Below are positions 47,630-55,751 of a stretch of 64,000 bases of DNA, piece by piece. Made by a program: the position numbers and the translations under genes. Location: NCBI GenBank assembly GCA_029582155.1, contig CM055909.1, forward strand, positions 46,750,412 to 46,814,411. The letters run 5' to 3'. This DNA comes from Panopea generosa (taxonomy: Eukaryota > Mollusca > Bivalvia > Adapedonta > Hiatellidae). Within the stretch, counting starts at the first letter, position 1; every line of letters begins with the position of its first letter. The notes beneath the pieces are model-generated. The model worked only from the letters and a program-made list of their open reading frames with translations. It was not told the DNA's origin and did no database searches.

Positions 47630-47712
47630 GCAAACATATATTTCCTCTGCAGTATACTCAGGATCCTACTTACACAACTACAAGTGCATCCGAATGAACC
47701 CAGTAACTTCCG
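47630..47712 (+). CDS. GPCR exon: TM5 and third intracellular loop
   Basis: 83 nt, phase 0 in and phase 2 out: ANIYFLCSILRILLTQL, QVHPNEPSNF, plus CG. The acceptor is TTCTATTCCAG|GCAAAC, the same sequence that is tandemly repeated upstream. The donor is CCG|GTTTGT, weaker than the gene's other donors. The pattern NIYFLCSILRILLTQL corresponds to N-xFLxNIxRxLxTKL of the family. The usual TM5 Asn before I-x-R is Ser here and the Lys of TKL is Gln. The reading frame joins the next exon as R-KALKAT, which settles both ends. Confidence 0.92.
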
Positions 47713-47914
47713 GTTTGTATATATTTATCCTACCTAATGCATTCTTGCTTTAACTACGCTTTTGTACATAGAAATTGAATTATATATACTATCCAATAGT
47801 CCAGCCTTCCCAGCCATTACAATTACAAATAGTATTATTTTCAAAATGGATAAAAAGCATCACATTATCATTCTTTCTAAATCTCTTTCTTACTGTATGA
47901 AACATTTTTACTAT

Positions 47915-48130
47915 ACGTGCATAACGGATCAAAATTGAAATCAAAATGAAATCATGCTAGTCATTTAATACGTCACAAAATATGTTGCAGTTTTAATCGG
48001 GAAATCTATTTTAGCCTAGGCGCGTAGCCCAAGTTAAGAAATCTATTTTAAATACATTTTCCATTTTTGTATAAGTGTCCGTTTGGCAAAACTGGATCAG
48101 TGAGTATATATTGGCATACTGAATTGGAAA
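47915..48130 (+). repeat. Dispersed repeat, partner of 55030-55300 (inverted)
   Basis: CATAACGGATCAAAATTGAA, TCATTTAATACGTCACAAAA, AATCTATTTTAG and ATCAGTGAGTATATATTGG occur here in + order. The reverse complement of 55030-55300 carries the same blocks in the same order. Confidence 0.7.
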
Positions 48131-48339
48131 AATATGTTTTAGCCCATTTTAAAATTTTGAAATGTTCAAATAAAAAAAATAAAATTGGAAGTAATCGATT
48201 ATTTGATGAAAGCAAAAATTAGGTAAACACAATGTTAACGTTAGTAAGCTGACGGAGATGGGTACGGAAGAGTCCAAAATAACACAAGTGTCAATAACTA
48301 TGTCAGGTAAACTACACATCAGTTATCAAATCGTTTGGT

Positions 48340-48650
48340 GTCCCTAATGAAATTCTAAACATGATTGAATAAAGTGGCTTAATCTTGTTCTGTAAGTGTA
48401 CCTAATATCAAATAAATCTGAATTGATACTTAGAGGACAGAATGGTCGTGAGGCACGAAAGAGAACAAAGCCGTTTCGATAACTGAGACAATGTTTAAAA
48501 TTATGTTCGGCATTTTCACTTTCGTACTCACACAATTCACACTAACGGTTTTATATGGTTTCATCTGTGTGTCTTTGGCGCATCTGACACCATTACCCAA
48601 TGATATTGTTCCACTTTAATAAGAGAGGGTAAATATTAACAAATTCAAAT
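48340..48650 (-). mobile_element. LINE C-terminal fragment
   Basis: The minus frame reads MCEYESENAEHNFKHCLSYR, then NGFVLFRASRPFCPLSINSD and LF. C-x-(Y)ESENAEH-x-x-x-HC-x-x-Y is the Cys/His C-terminal motif of many invertebrate LINE polyproteins. It is a different subfamily from the fragment at 32878. It ends about 50 bp before the junction array begins. Confidence 0.65.
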
Positions 48651-48689
48651 TAATTAGGTTTCTATACCGATTGGTTGCTTTTAATTTTA

Positions 48690-49320
48690 ATTTAATTTCA
48701 GAAGAGCATTTAATGCGACATTTTGTCTGTTCCGCCAGTTCGTTTGACACGTTCATTTATTTCTACTAAATTTTCTGTCTAGCAATGTTAATTCTAGAAA
48801 GTTTTTAGGACCCATGTTACGACTAGGTAGACACGTTTTATTAATTTCTACTGAAATCTCTGTCTATGTTTTAGAAAGTATTTTAAGCCTATGTTACAAA
48901 TGATTCTATTCTAATGTTAGATTAGCAATTTATTTGAAATGAAACCTGTATTAGTATGTGTGTGTTGTTTTTTTTTAATTCACAAAAGCGTTAAAGGCCA
49001 TGTTAGAATCAAGGTATCAGTTGGATGATTTGTTTATTTATTTGAACTGAATATTGCACTGCCACGTGCTTGTTTTGGCTTTTTCAGAAAAGCATTAAAG
49101 GACACGTTAGAATAGATTTATCAGTTGGATGATTTGCTTATTTATTTGAACTGAATATTGCATTGGTACTTGGTGGTTTTGGCTATTTCAGAAAAGCATA
49201 AAGGTCGAGTTAGAATGGATTTATCAGTTGGAAGTTTTGTTTATTTATTTACACTGAATATTGCATTGCTACTTGGTGGTTTTGGCTATTTCAGAAAAGC
49301 ATTAAAGGCCTGATCCACCA
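48690..49320 (+). repeat. About 103-bp array of amplified TM6-exon 3' splice junctions
   Basis: Junction-like positions (first exon-like base) are 48702, 48798, 48875, 48984, 49088, 49192 and 49295. The best are TTTTTCAG|AAAAGCATTAAAGGACACG (49088), CTATTTCAG|AAAAGCATAAAGG (49192) and CTATTTCAG|AAAAGCATTAAAGGCC (49295), against the true TTGCAG|GAAAGCATTAAAGGCCACC at 49586. The rest of the unit (TATCAGTTGGATGATTTG, TTTATTTGAACTGAATATTG, ACTTGGTGGTTTTGGC) also repeats. The last spacing is 291 bp, which falls to about 110 bp once the 179-bp MITE and its TA duplication are removed. Confidence 0.85.
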
Positions 49321-49355
49321 AGTCTATTATTTTTTTCTTTATTAATATTTGACTA

Positions 49356-49534
49356 CAGTCAGAACTGTCTTAAGCAGCCATTCAAAGGAAAGAGCAAAAC
49401 TGACCCTTAAGGCAGTTGGCTACTTACTAGAGGTTGATATTAACTAAAATTATAAAAGTGAAGAATAAAAAATGTGGCTGTTTAAGACAAATGTTTGCCT
49501 ATAATAGAGGTAACCACTAACACAGGTTTAATTG
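49356..49534 (+). mobile_element. MITE of the CAGTCAAACC family, copy 3
   Basis: Left end CAGTCAGAACTGTCTTAAGC, right end ACACAGGTTTAATTG, both with substitutions against the other copies. TA flanks the left side. Its 179-bp length equals copy 2. It lies between the last decoy junction and the real TM6 exon. Confidence 0.7.
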
Positions 49535-49585
49535 TGCATTTGGTGTTTTATGTTAACAAGTATTTAAATATTACTATAATTGCAG

Positions 49586-49721
49586 GAAAGCATTAAAGGC
49601 CACCTTTGTACTGATACCTCTGTTTGGGGTGCAGCTTGTAGTGACGATATACAGGCCTCATCCATACTCACCGAGTTCTCTATATTACGAACGATTTTCA
49701 GAAATGATTTCTAACTCACAG
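49586..49721 (+). CDS. GPCR exon: TM6 and third extracellular loop
   Basis: 136 nt, phase 2 in and phase 0 out: (R)KALKATFVLIPLFGVQLV, VTIYRPHPYSPSSLY, YERFSEMISNSQ. Acceptor ATAATTGCAG|GAAAGC, donor TCACAG|GTAATG. KALKATFVLIPLFG is the class B TM6 signature, including the P-x-x-G kink. The IYRP stretch resembles the WRP of calcitonin-type receptors. Confidence 0.94.
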
Positions 49722-49764
49722 GTAATGTAAAATGTATTTTTGTAAGATAATGGTGAGGCCTTCC

Positions 49765-50050
49765 CAGGGGTTTTGAGAGATCTGGAGAATATGGCCAGTT
49801 GTTTTTAGGGATCTGGGGAACATTGGCCATTACTTTTAGGGATCCAGAGATCAAAGTCCTTATTTTAGAAACCTGGGGAAAATATTTTTGGGGAACTATG
49901 GCAAATACTTTTTGGGATCTGGTGTGTTTGTGTGTGGGGGAGGGGGGGGGGGGGGCGGTATGGCCATTACTTTAAGAGATCCAGGGAATATAGACCCCCC
50001 TCCCTGGAAGGACCTCAACAGCCTGGGGGATACTTTAAAGAGGTCTCACC
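49765..50050. repeat. G-rich degenerate tandem repeat with poly-G tract
   Basis: Variants of TTAGGGATCTGGGGAACA and ATGGCCATTACTTT recur about six times, about 40 bp apart, with a run of 13 or more G at 49937-49955. The two short frames here encode poly-Gly from this tract and are not genes. Confidence 0.75.
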
Positions 50051-50284
50051 TTCATATTCGAAATTATTCGTAGCAGTTAAACTGCACATTATATCAAACA
50101 TATATCATAGATATTCTATTCAATAACTTATATTGAATTTTGTCTCTGTAGTGCAAAATTCTTGAATTTTGTTGACCAAATAATAAATTGCGTCCTGCGA
50201 TAAAGTCACACATTGGACAGTATCGGGTTACGCTTAAACATTGACAAATAAAACGACCTGTCGAAAATGAAACTTTCAATGAAT

Positions 50285-50730
50285 GTCAGCCCGTGTGGTT
50301 CCGGCTAAGAATAGAATCACTGCCGATCTCTGCAGAGGGGTAGGAATCCTCCGAATGGGTGTCATGTTCATTTTATCATTTTTTGTCATGTTCACTATTG
50401 TGGTTAAATTATCAACCTCTGTGTGGTTTCAGGAAGCCAAATGAGTTATAGCAAGAATAGAACCACTGTCGCTCATGCAAGTCGTAAGAAGCGACAATTT
50501 GAGTAATACGATAGAATTTGCTGAAACTCTGCAGTTCTGCAGGTATCAAGGTTCTAGGTTCATTTTGCATATTCATTTGTTGGTGTATTTTTGTTTAAAT
50601 CTGTATGTTAATTTGTTGTTTTTGTGCAAGTAGAGTGAACCTGGAATCTTCCTTCCTGTTGGCGTCGAAAAACCTATAATGTGTTGGTACGCCGTAAAAC
50701 CCTATTCATTCATTCGTTCATTCATTCAAT
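50285..50730 (+). repeat. Dispersed repeat, SINE-like, ending in ATTC units
   Basis: CCCGTGTGGTTCCGGCTAAG, AATAGAATCACTGCCGATC and, later, AGCAAGAATAGAACCACTGT and CATGCAAGTCGTAAGAAGCG give two diverged tandem halves. The 3' end is TTGGTACGCCGTAAAACCCT followed by ATTCATTCATTCGTTC. No second copy lies in the window. Confidence 0.5.
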
Positions 50731-51089
50731 GAATGTCGCATAAAAAAGAAAATCTACAAGCACAGAATCCATCATTATCTCCGAATGGGACCTTCTTCAT
50801 TGTGATTCAATACACATTCAATCAGTAACTGAACAAAACGTTATAGGTGATGCATCTTTTATCTACAACGTCTCGTCTTATCATCTGACCATTGGGAAAG
50901 AACGAGGTTGGGTGCACCCATTTACGAAAGTTAAGCTTCCCAGCGGTGTATTTTGTTAGTTGTCGTTTTAAGGCAGTGACCTCTAGTGTCACTTTTCTAT
51001 ATTTATGAATTGTATTTATCAAAAGTAGTCCAAATAGTTAGTATACCCGTGCTGTCCGAAGCTGTTTCAAGATGGAAAGCTATAAGTTA

Positions 51090-51250
51090 GTTGCTGCCTC
51101 GGATGGGGGTGTGCTTGAGTACTGGCTAACCTTTCAAGATCCCAGGAAACAGTGGTTAGTTTTACTGATCGTCTGTTAGCCCTCGGTGCCATAAAAATGA
51201 CGCTTAATATTCAATCAATCAATTCAATCTATTCAGTCAATTCAATCAAT
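51090..51250 (+). repeat. SINE family 1, 5'-truncated
   Basis: GGGTGTGCTTGAGTACTGGC, TAACCTTTCAAGATCCCAGG, AAACAGTGGTTAG and GCCATAAAAATGACGCTTAA match the + sense of the family 1 body. The tail is CAATCAATCAATTCAATC. Confidence 0.8.
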
Positions 51251-51482
51251 CATCGATGGATGTTACCTTTCAATGTTACGTCTACTGTTGTTAATATATA
51301 TTTCTATTCTGTATATACCCGTTGAAACTTAAAGATATGGTGATTTTTGTTTTGATTCGTAATTTTTCATTTTGCTATATTGAATGGCGTAATTTGACAT
51401 ATTTCCATAAAGCACTAGTTCAGTAAGATTATTTTACGATTATATGTATATTGTATCTCAATATCACTTACCTCTTATCGCT

Positions 51483-51640
51483 AGGGTCGAAGGTTAGAGT
51501 CCCACCCGGCCCAAAAATTTTATGTGAGAAAGTAAGCCAGCGGAAGGATGGTGTTACTACTCAGATTTATTCTGAGGTCTTCCTCCACCAATAAGATTTG
51601 ATTTGCTATATATAACCTGACATGTGTTACAAAAAATGTA
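51483..51640 (+). repeat. SINE family 3, + orientation
   Basis: AAGGTTAGAGTCCCACCCGG is the remnant of the tRNA B-box arm. The body then reads TTTTATGTGAGAAAGT, GCGGAAGGATGGTGTTACTA, GAGGTCTTCCTCCACCA and TATATAACCTGACATGTGTT, and ends ACAAAAAATG. Confidence 0.7.
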
Positions 51641-51756
51641 TGTTTGCTGTTCACCTACTACACATATATATCCACTGTTCACCTACTACACATATATATC
51701 CACATATATTGCAGTTATCCAATTTTTTAAAAGAAAATGTTGTTGTTGTTTTACAG

Positions 51757-51798
51757 GGATTCTTCGTTGCGCTCATTTTCTGCCTGTGTAACGGCGAG
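51757..51798 (+). CDS. GPCR exon: TM7
   Basis: Exactly 42 nt, phase 0 on both sides: GFFVALIFCLCNGE. Acceptor GTTGTTTTACAG, donor GAG|GTAAGT. This is the small, highly conserved TM7 exon of class B receptors (G-F-F-V-A-x-x-x-C-x-x-N-G-E) and the strongest single piece of evidence for the family. Confidence 0.96.
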
Positions 51799-51841
51799 GT
51801 AAGTTACTGTAAAAGAGATTAAAATGGTTGATTATAAACTG

Positions 51842-52042
51842 TGGAGCGCGTGGTCCAGTGGTAGAGCACCGAACCCATTATCGGAAAGTCGTGGGTTCGA
51901 TCCTCCGCCACGGCTGTGTGGTGTCTTTGAGCAAGATATTTTTCTGCATACGCTTAGTACTGGTTCTACACAGGAAGACTTCGAGAATGATTTGTCTAAG
52001 TTGCAAGAACGTGTTTCACAATCGAAGTAAAATAAAAAAAAT
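51842..52042 (+). repeat. tRNA-derived SINE, family 2, nearly complete
   Basis: The head is GGAGCGCGTGGTCCAGTGGT (A box) with AGTCGTGGGTTCGATCCTCC (B box). The body is GTGTCTTTGAGCAAGATATT, CATACGCTTAGTACTGGTTC, CACAGGAAGACTTCGAGAAT and TGCAAGAACGTGTTTCACAA, with an AAAATAAAAAAAAT tail. The short frames at 51824-52100 are readings of this SINE. Confidence 0.85.
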
Positions 52043-52110
52043 TGTAAACTTAACGACGTTATTAGAAACTGAAGACGATTGTATTTTGCTCAGTCAATGA
52101 AAGTCTATTG

Positions 52111-52288
52111 CAGTCAAACCTTCGTAAGCGGACATCCCTATTAAGCAGCCACCTGTCTTAAGCAGTCACATTTGCTATTTCCCAATGGTATGCTTTCAGA
52201 ATAAATTAACATGTATTAAGCAACAACCAGGCTTAAAATGTCACTTTTGCTCCATCCCTCGACTGGCTGCTTAAGATAGGTTTGACTG
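52111..52288 (+). mobile_element. MITE of the CAGTCAAACC family, copy 4
   Basis: Inverted ends CAGTCAAACCTTCGTAAGCG and GCTTAAGATAGGTTTGACTG. 178 bp, with an interior very similar to copy 2 (TTAAGCAGCCACCTGTC, ATTAAGCAACAACC). A TG rather than TA precedes the left end. Confidence 0.8.
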
Positions 52289-52343
52289 CAGTATGCTCTT
52301 CAAACAAAACATGTTCATCATTATACTGGTACTATAAACAGAA

Positions 52344-52517
52344 TACGCTATTGTGAAACGACGTCATTCTATTTATAATTAGACTCGTCCAATACAGGTT
52401 ACACATGAATATTGAACTATTGTATTGTATAATGTATGTAATAGATGAATGTGCTGTCATCCTTAATATGGTAAGTTATATCTAAAAATAGAATGACGTA
52501 GTTTAAAATAGCGGATA
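52344..52517. mobile_element. MITE with TACGTCATTCTATTT terminal inverted repeats
   Basis: TACGCTATTGTGAAACGACG then TCATTCTATTT at the left is the inverse of AAATAGAATGACGTAG then TTTAAAATAGCG at the right. About 174 bp, no coding content. A solo end is at 46127-46167. Confidence 0.75.
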
Positions 52518-52969
52518 TTATATAATTATGTTGCATTACGTATCAAATGTCTTTGTGAGAAGGACAGTCAGATGTTTAAATAATATCAGTGAAATGCATT
52601 TGTATAATGTACCCCGTGTAAAACATGGATATATAATAAAGAAACATTTTGTTGTTTTTTTCAATATAACACGTCAATCACGAGTGTTCAACTGTAGGCT
52701 ATAATGCGCACGAAAACAATTTTATATTTCTCTATATATGTATAACAAACATGGACGACAAGGAATCCTTTTGTTTTTCAATCGGACACATCAATCTCAT
52801 TGTCCAAACACAGACTTTTATATTTATTTCTCTGTATATTTAACTGGCATAAAAACTCCCACACAAGAACAACCTGAAAGAACGTTCATTTTTTTTGCCT
52901 TAATGTTTGAAATAGCAGCGGCATCTTCTAACTGGAGAGGATAACAGTTTTATGTGTAACACTTACTTA

Positions 52970-53431
52970 AAGAAATGATATATGTATTCTTTCGCCTTTC
53001 GTAATACGTTTCATTGACTCTCCCGCGCAAATCTCACTTTCTTACATGAAGAAGCGGGGGAGCATAGGTGGTGTTTAATTATTTTTGGTTTGCAATTTAG
53101 CTCGTGGGTACAGACATATTATCTACACAAACTCTTAAACAATTAACAGTATCGGTCAATCACACTACAGATCAGTGCACTATGTTGGAAGTAATAAATT
53201 TGCATTATTAACTAAGAAAAATTATATATGTATTATTTTGCCTTTCGTAATGTTTCATTGACTCTACCGCGCAAATGTACCTTTCTTACATGCAGAAGCG
53301 GGGGAACATACGTGGTGTTTAATTATGTTTGGTTTGCAATTGAGCTCTCGGTTACAGACATATTGTCTACAAAAACTCTTAAACACTTAAACAGCATCTG
53401 TCAATCACACTACAGATCAGTGCACTATGTC
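52970..53431. repeat. 245-bp tandem duplication
   Basis: The two units start with ATATATGTATT and TTTCGCCTTTCGTAA forms near 52977 and 53224. They share CATTGACTCT, GAAGCGGGGGA, TTTGGTTTGCAATT, ACAGACATATT and AATCACACTACAGATCAGTG. Substitutions are scattered, so the event is not very recent. Confidence 0.85.
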
Positions 53432-53436
53432 TGAGA

Positions 53437-53580
53437 CAGTATCCAGATACTTGCGGAAGGACGGTGGTTCTACTCGGTCCGACTCAGTTTGAGGTCTTCC
53501 TCCACCAGTAAAACTTGATATGCCATATACAACCTGAAATGTGTTGAAAATTGCGTTAAACCCCCATTTAAAAAAAAGTA
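53437..53580 (+). repeat. SINE family 3, 5'-truncated, + orientation
   Basis: TACTTGCGGAAGGACGGTGG, TTCTACTCGGTCCGACTCAG, GAGGTCTTCCTCCACCAGTA and ATACAACCTGAAATGTGTTG, ending in a GTTAAACCCCCATTT and A-rich tail. It matches 59585-59852 reversed. Confidence 0.8.
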
Positions 53581-54222
53581 AACCAGTAACTTAGGATTAT
53601 TAACAAATATTTGTCTACACATGATACAGATACTGAACATTCTTGATTCCCGGTTCACGACCCCCACTTGTTTTAAAACGTCAAAATTGATAATAAAAAG
53701 TATGTAACGTGGGGGAAAGGTAATTTTGTTAAGCAAAACCTTTTATTATTCAAATCCTGTACACAAACAACAAATTGTCCTAACAGTGCAAAAAAGAGAG
53801 CCAGTATAAATGGAATACGGTAAGTAGGCACTTGGTCTCTGTTTGCACTAATTGGGCGTTCCATGCGATTAACAGAAGAAAAAAGTCACATAACAATCAT
53901 GTGGTATTTAAAATACATAAAAGTGTAAAAAGTCTCTATCCAAGGCATATAAATGAATGCCACTCCTATAGTAATGTATTTTTTTATAATTCTAATATCA
54001 CTTCTATACATATATAAAAAGCATTTCCATAGGATAGAGCAAGTGTTTTATAGATCCTTGAGCCAGACTACTTCTTTACGTTTCTAGTTATGTATTTCTA
54101 CACCCTCATTAACGCAGTAAACAGTTAGTTTTACTTGAGGGGGCGTCTGAACAAATACAAAATATTGTTTTATCATCGTCAGGATTGAAATAATAAGGAT
54201 GTGTTTGTTTTTTCTTCTGTCT

Positions 54223-54320
54223 CATGCATGTGCAAAGAATGTCGAATCACGAACAAATATTTCATAGTCCTTCAAACGTTATTCAATTTGTGCGTAATTC
54301 GACATTCTTTACACATGCAT
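54223..54320. mobile_element. 98-bp inverted-repeat element
   Basis: CATGCATGTGCAAAGAATGT then CGAATCACG is mirrored by GCGTAATTCGACATTC then TTTACACATGCAT. The arms are about 28 bp with a 42-bp spacer. It is 85 bp upstream of the last exon's acceptor and could fold into a stable hairpin in the pre-mRNA. Confidence 0.75.
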
Positions 54321-54405
54321 AAAAACATGAAAAAATAAAATTTGATACTCTATCAAAGTTTACACTACCAGTAAAATCGTTTTCCTTTATTTCTGTCTGT
54401 TAAAG

Positions 54406-54597
54406 GTTATCTCTCTAATGAAGCATTCGTGGAAACGCCGACGTAACGAGCATGACGTCAGCACAAAAAGAGCAAATACAACAACAAGTTTGAACATGAC
54501 CAATACAGTCGTCACACGCTATAACTCCGAGAAATCTTCACCCAACAGAAGTCTAATTTCTTTTTTCAAGAAGTGCAATGAGCATACCGATCTGTGA
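54406..54597 (+). CDS. GPCR terminal exon: cytoplasmic tail and stop
   Basis: 192 nt, phase 0 in, 63 residues and TGA. It begins VISLMKHSWKRRRNEHD directly after NGE, giving NGEV and a basic helix-8 region, as in the family (NGEVQ, then a basic W-containing segment). The tail is Ser/Thr/Asn-rich (TTTSLNMTNTVVTRYNS, SSPNRSLISFF) with potential phosphorylation sites and ends CNEHTDL. Acceptor: a pyrimidine-rich TTTCCTTTATTTCTGTCTGT followed by TAAAG|GTT. Possible poly(A) signals are ATTAAA near 54871 and AATAAA near 55556; neither is proven. Confidence 0.88.
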   Translation, partial: VISLMKHSWKRRRNEHDVSTKRANTTTSLNMTNTVVTRYNSEKSSPNRSLISFFKKCNEHTDL

Positions 54598-55690
54598 TAA
54601 GAGATGGCAGATGATGCGGATGCAATTTCTCTAACTGTTTTTGATGCGAGAAAAAAAAACTCGTGCTTCAATCGGAGCTTGTGCACTTTTCGCTTCCAGT
54701 ATACAATTTTTTGCCTTTGTTTACCATGTGAATTACATAGATAGCGGATTATTTAGATGAAAAATGTCACAATTACGTGGTGCTTTATAATGCATGCAAA
54801 AGTGTGATTTGATTGTTAATTGTATCAAATTAGAAGTTTATTATATTAATAATCTTGTATGGAATACATATTAAAGTGTGCATAAATTGTTCAGTCCATA
54901 ATGACATCAAGTGATAGTAGTAGTCGGTTTAAATTATATCTAATCATACTGCAAAGATTTTTAAATTTTATATAAAATAATTGCTTCGTTAAAATACGAG
55001 TTATATCGACTATTTATTAAAGGGAATGTATCAGGACTTTTCAAAGTTTTAAAACTGGCTAAAAACATTTATTTACAATATACCATGACTATATATACTC
55101 ACTGACCCCGAATTGCCAAAATTACATCTTTTTTAACTTGCCAAAATAATAGATTGAAAGGACTTTCCTGACTTACCTAGAAGGTTTGACTAAAATAGAT
55201 TCATCGCTTAAAATGGCAACTTTTTTTGTGACGTATTAAATGAGTCGCGTGTTTTCATTTAGATTTCAGTTTGATCCGTTATACAAGTTATAAAAAATCT
55301 TAGAAACAATCAGAATGACGATTCGAAGGTCATCAAACAGTATCTAAGTGCTGTCTATTTTTAGAATGGGGATTTTGTTTCAAGTTTACCACTCCAATTT
55401 ACAAATTGATTTTGTCACATTTAGGTGAATTTGATATACTAAACTATTCGGTTTCGGTTTATATTTGTTAGTGTTAATAAGATGCATTTTATCCTTTGTG
55501 ATAATTATTTTATTTGTATGACGTTTATAGCGTTTTATCCTGATACACTGCCTCTAAATAAAGCTTTGTTTCTGTTTAGAGTTGTGAAAGACAAGTTATA
55601 CGTACAAATGACCACTGGACGGAAGAATATCAGTGCTCTGACATGCTTCGTTTGCATGCTTCTACTGGCAGTGCTTGGTTGAAAATTAAT
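54598..55690 (+). other. Presumed 3' UTR and downstream flank
   Basis: A+T-rich and non-coding. 55030-55300 carries the inverted partner of the dispersed repeat at 47915-48130. The 66-codon frame at 55482-55682 has no recognisable domain. The transcript end cannot be placed. Confidence 0.45.
55030..55300 (-). repeat. Dispersed repeat, inverted partner of 47915-48130
   Basis: On the minus strand CATTTAATACGTCACAAAAA, AATCTATTTTAGTCAAACC and GGTCAGTGAGTATATATAG follow the order of 47915-48130. Extra blocks (GACTTACCTAGAAGG region) show the two copies are not identical in length. Confidence 0.65.
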
Positions 55691-55693
55691 TTA

Positions 55694-55751
55694 GAGAGAG
55701 AAAGAAAGAGACAGAATGAGACAGAGTGAGAAAGAGAGAGAGAGAGAGAGG
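55694..55751. repeat. (GA)n-rich microsatellite
   Basis: Interrupted GAGA/GAAA units ending in eleven or so uninterrupted GA dinucleotides. Confidence 0.9.

Larger units (their letters stand above)
47713..49585 (+). other. GPCR intron before the TM6 exon
   Basis: About 1.9 kb, from the weak GTTTGT donor to ATTGCAG. Contents: an A+T-rich dispersed repeat (47915-48130), a LINE tail (48340-48650), the roughly 103-bp junction array (48690-49320) and a MITE (49356-49534). Confidence 0.88.
49722..51756 (+). other. GPCR intron before the TM7 exon
   Basis: About 2 kb. It holds a G-rich tandem repeat (49765-50050), a dispersed repeat ending in ATTCATTC units (50285-50730), a family 1 SINE (51090-51250) and a family 3 SINE (51483-51640). 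A 28-bp direct repeat, TGTTCACCTACTACACATAT plus ATATCCAC, lies at 51648-51704. Confidence 0.85.
51799..54405 (+). other. Last GPCR intron
   Basis: About 2.6 kb. Contents: family 2 SINE (51842-52042), MITE (52111-52288), a second MITE (52344-52517), a 245-bp direct duplication (52970-53431), a family 3 SINE (53437-53580) and a 98-bp inverted-repeat element (54223-54320). 53581-54222 has nothing recognised. Confidence 0.85.
30414..54597 (+). other. Gene: class B1 (secretin-family) GPCR, 3' part, seven exons
   Basis: Exons at 30414-30564, 38170-38230, 45978-46044, 47630-47712, 49586-49721, 51757-51798 and 54406-54597 join in phase into 243 codons plus a stop. The order is TM3, TM4, ECL2, TM5, TM6, ECL3, TM7 and cytoplasmic tail. 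Such receptors bind peptide hormones at the plasma membrane and couple mainly to Gs. Family hallmarks seen are the WMFCEGLYL of TM3, GWG-P at TM4, the CW pair of ECL2, IPLFG of TM6 and the 42-nt exon GFFVALIFCLCNGE of TM7. The 61-nt TM4 exon and 42-nt TM7 exon are, from general knowledge, typical of this family. ECL2 (SFGDKEWII) is most like PTH receptors, TM3 more like calcitonin or PDF receptors, so subtype is open. N-terminal exons are not seen. Confidence 0.92.

Noticed and set aside
47210-47633. Minus-strand repeat frames (LPGIEQVIYVR type)
   Set aside because: Antisense reading of the same 33-bp array, with no start context or neighbours.
47247-47753. 168-codon + frame through the 33-bp array
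   Set aside because: It is read in a different frame from the receptor exon and exists because the 33-bp unit lacks stops; the splice-junction interpretation explains the sequence better.
49888-50126. Gly-rich small proteins
   Set aside because: Translation of a poly-G tract inside a degenerate tandem repeat.
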